A DNA stretch of 64,000 nucleotides, from the NCBI GenBank assembly GCA_026129905.1, contig JAHCHE010000002.1, positions 124,001 to 188,000 on the forward strand. Reading direction: 5' to 3'. The notes beneath the pieces were generated by a model that had not been told where the DNA came from, made no database searches, and was given only the letters and a program-made list of their open reading frames with translations. The DNA comes from Bryobacteraceae bacterium. GTDB taxonomy: Bacteria > Acidobacteriota > Terriglobia > Bryobacterales > Bryobacteraceae. Position numbers and translations under genes: made by a program. Of the stretch, positions 62,369-64,000 are shown one piece after another (position 1 is the stretch's first letter; each line of letters opens with the position of its first letter).

Positions 62369-64000
62369 ATGCGACCCACCCGCCCCCTGGGGGTTTTTCT
62401 CACCTTCTTACTTATCGCTGTGCTCTTGTCCTGCCGTTCCGCCGAGCGGCGTGAGGAAGCTGAGGAGACGCCCGCGCCGTCGTTCCGGCCGTACCGCTTC
62501 GACGATAACCTCGAAACCGCGGCCACCGTTTCCGCGCCGGAAATCCGCACGTCCGCTCGGGTCGCCGATCCGATTATCTGGAAGGACTTCCTCACCGAAA
62601 AGGACGCCAACTGGAAACTGCTCCGTGGATTCATGGGCTTGCGCGACGGCGACCTCATTCTAAAAGGAGGCGGCGCCAGCCCGGTGATCCAATCGCCGAA
62701 AGATCCGGAAATCGACTGGAGCCTCTTCGACACGGTGGTGATTCGCATGATGGCCGAGGGCGGCTCCGAGCTGAAGATCAAGATCGGCGACGTCGAGTTG
62801 ACCCAGAAGCTCGGCCCCCCTCACGAATATCGCGTCTACCGCTTCGATGTCGATATCCAGGCGCCGCGCGGGACCCGGCCGCTGGCGATCATGCCCACCG
62901 ACAGCCCGGCCCACCTGGCGGCGATCGACTACATCGAGCTCGCGCCGCGCCGCACCAGTTTCCCCACCGCCGCGGGCAAGCAGGTGATCGGCAAAGGCGA
63001 GGAGTATCGCAACGCCATTTACGTCCACTCGCCGTCCACGCTCACCTTCGAAGTTCCGGTTCCGGAACACGGGCGCCTGAAGTTCGGCATCGGCGTGGCG
63101 CAGAAGAACCAGCCGGTGACCTTCCGCGTGCTGGCCGGGCCCTCCGGCAAGCCGGTGTTCAAGGAGAAAGTCGGCGATGCCTCCCGCTGGGCGGACGCCG
63201 ACGTCGACCTGTCCGCGTTCGCGGGCGAATCCACGACGATCGTTTTCGAGACAACGGCGGACAGCAACGGCGCCGTCGGCTTCTGGACCAACCCCCTGCT
63301 GACCACCGCCGCGCCCAAGAACCGGCCGAACGTTTTGATCTACCTGGTGTGCAGCCTCCGGACCGACCATACCAGCCTCTACGGGTACGAGCGCGACACC
63401 ACGCCGTTCATGAAAAGCCTCGGCGCGGCGGGCGTCGTTTTCGAAGACGCCCAGGCGCAGGCCCCGTGGACGAAAGCGTCCGTGCCGTCGCTGATGACCT
63501 CGCTCTACGCGTACGCCACCAACATCCGGCACGACACGGACACCATCCCCCGCGCCGCCGTGCCCCTGGCGGAGGTCTTCCGGAAGGAAGGCTACAGCAC
63601 GGCCAGCATCGTCACGAATCCGTTTGTCGGCCGGGCGTCGGGCCTGCACCGCGGCTACGACTACATGGTGGAGTACCCTGTGGTCCACCACGAGCGCAAG
63701 GACGACGTGGACCGCGGGACGGATTCGGCCGCGCTGAACAAGGTGGCGCTTCCTTGGCTCCAGCGGCATCACCACGAGCCGTTCTTCCTTTACCTTCATG
63801 TCACCGATCCGCACGCGCCGTACCGGCCGCCGAAGGAGTTCGAGCGCAAATTCGCCGACCCCGCCGAGACAAAGCAGTTCGACGAAGCCTACCGCGGCAT
63901 GTGGGACCCGCGGCAGTACGGCGGCGGGACCACCGTTTCGCCGGAAATGGTGAAGCGCAAGGGCGTGGATCCGAAGCGGTTCATCCAGCAGGCCAAGGAT
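62369..64000 (+). CDS. Sulfatase-fold lipoprotein, N-terminal part (runs off the window)
   Basis: At least 544 residues, open to the last base. The lipoprotein signal LGVFLTFLLIAVLLSCRS has a lipobox-like LLSC. Residues about 40-320 form a beta-rich region not usual in sulfatases (IDWSLFDTVVIRMMAEGGSELKIKIGDVEL ... LTFEVPVPEHGRLKFGIGVA). From about 320 an alkaline-phosphatase/sulfatase-superfamily domain begins: RPNVLIYLVCSLRTDHTSLYGYERDTTPFMKSLGAAGVVFEDAQAQAPWTKASVPSLMTSLY ... PFFLYLHVTDPHAPYRPP. The expected first metal Asp (VDTLR-type) is Cys328, and the C/S-x-P-x-R formylglycine motif is absent (TKASVPS, 368-374). The later DPH (Asp480) is kept. It may be a phosphotransferase or a non-catalytic member. 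Confidence 0.75.
   Translation, partial: MRPTRPLGVFLTFLLIAVLLSCRSAERREEAEETPAPSFRPYRFDDNLETAATVSAPEIRTSARVADPIIWKDFLTEKDANWKLLRGFMGLRDGDLILKGGGASPVIQSPKDPEIDWSLFDTVVIRMMAEGGSELKIKIGDVELTQKLGPPHEYRVYRFDVDIQAPRGTRPLAIMPTDSPAHLAAIDYIELAPRRTSFPTAAGKQVIGKGEEYRNAIYVHSPSTLTFEVPVPEHGRLKFGIGVAQKNQPVTFRVLAGPSGKPVFKEKVGDASRWADADVDLSAFAGESTTIVFETTADSNGAVGFWTNPLLTTAAPKNRPNVLIYLVCSLRTDHTSLYGYERDTTPFMKSLGAAGVVFEDAQAQAPWTKASVPSLMTSLYAYATNIRHDTDTIPRAAVPLAEVFRKEGYSTASIVTNPFVGRASGLHRGYDYMVEYPVVHHERKDDVDRGTDSAALNKVALPWLQRHHHEPFFLYLHVTDPHAPYRPPKEFERKFADPAETKQFDEAYRGMWDPRQYGGGTTVSPEMVKRKGVDPKRFIQQAKD

Overview
The window is a GC-rich, densely coded chromosomal segment that looks like an Acidobacteriota genome, most likely order Bryobacterales (Solibacter/Bryobacter-like). 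The reasons are family content known to be expanded there: two ~1,150-1,200-residue TonB-dependent receptors with an N-terminal carboxypeptidase-regulatory-like domain, an ADOP-type (acidobacterial duplicated orphan permease) MacB-like permease with its PadR regulator, a DUF1549/DUF1553 plus DUF1501 pair, several Tat-leader proteins and a sigma54-type two-component system. No rRNA, tRNA, CRISPR array or intact insertion sequence was recognised. The assignment is inference from gene content, not from a marker-gene comparison.

Layout. 0-8.3 kb (minus): a subtilisin-like protease broken by one frameshift and one stop, then cdd, leuS, nfo and a GT-C-like membrane protein; bases 1-121 hold nothing I recognise. 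8.5-12 kb (plus): a Tat-leader Gfo/Idh/MocA oxidoreductase and a SWIM zinc-finger/helical-repeat protein. 12-20.4 kb (minus): an export and regulation block, in transcription order HlyD adaptor, two ABC ATPases, sigma54 response regulator, histidine kinase, PadR, ADOP permease. 20.5-31.3 kb: a carbohydrate-oriented block with an NAD(P)-binding SDR, a DUF5060/apiosidase-like hydrolase, a TonB receptor, a DUF4091-type hydrolase-like protein, a repeat-rich regulatory-like-domain protein and a Tat-leader sugar isomerase/epimerase. 31.3-36.8 kb (minus): a GT-A-like protein, an acidobacterial envelope protein without its usual OmpA end, ftsH and tilS.

36.9-40.9 kb (plus): a tight operon of a LarA-superfamily (nickel-pincer) protein, gnd, kdsC and an ACT/DUF5612 protein. 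41-41.8 kb: a scar of two decayed mobile elements. 41.8-49.2 kb: the DUF1501 and DUF1549/DUF1553 pair, a secreted hypothetical protein, a DUF433-DUF5615 toxin-antitoxin-like pair, and an amidase preceded by a small Tat-leader protein resembling GatC/AtzG partners. 49.3 kb: a 90-bp element made of four consecutive perfect hairpins inside an outer inverted repeat. 49.6-57.2 kb: small conserved proteins, osmC, thpR, a 3-methyladenine glycosylase overlapping a phosphohexomutase, an OPT transporter and an UlaG-like metallo-hydrolase. 57.3-64 kb: a ROK regulator divergent from the second TonB receptor with a clear palindrome between them, then a sulfatase-fold lipoprotein that runs off the window and lacks the usual catalytic cysteine motif.

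The genes fit a slow-growing heterotroph that takes up complex glycans through TonB receptors, degrades them with secreted hydrolases and controls uptake with ROK-type and two-component regulators. The most noteworthy candidates are the LarA-like/gnd operon, the Tat-leader amidase partner, the non-canonical sulfatase, the ROK operator, the four-hairpin repeat, and the export block with duplicated ATPases but no adjacent conventional permease.
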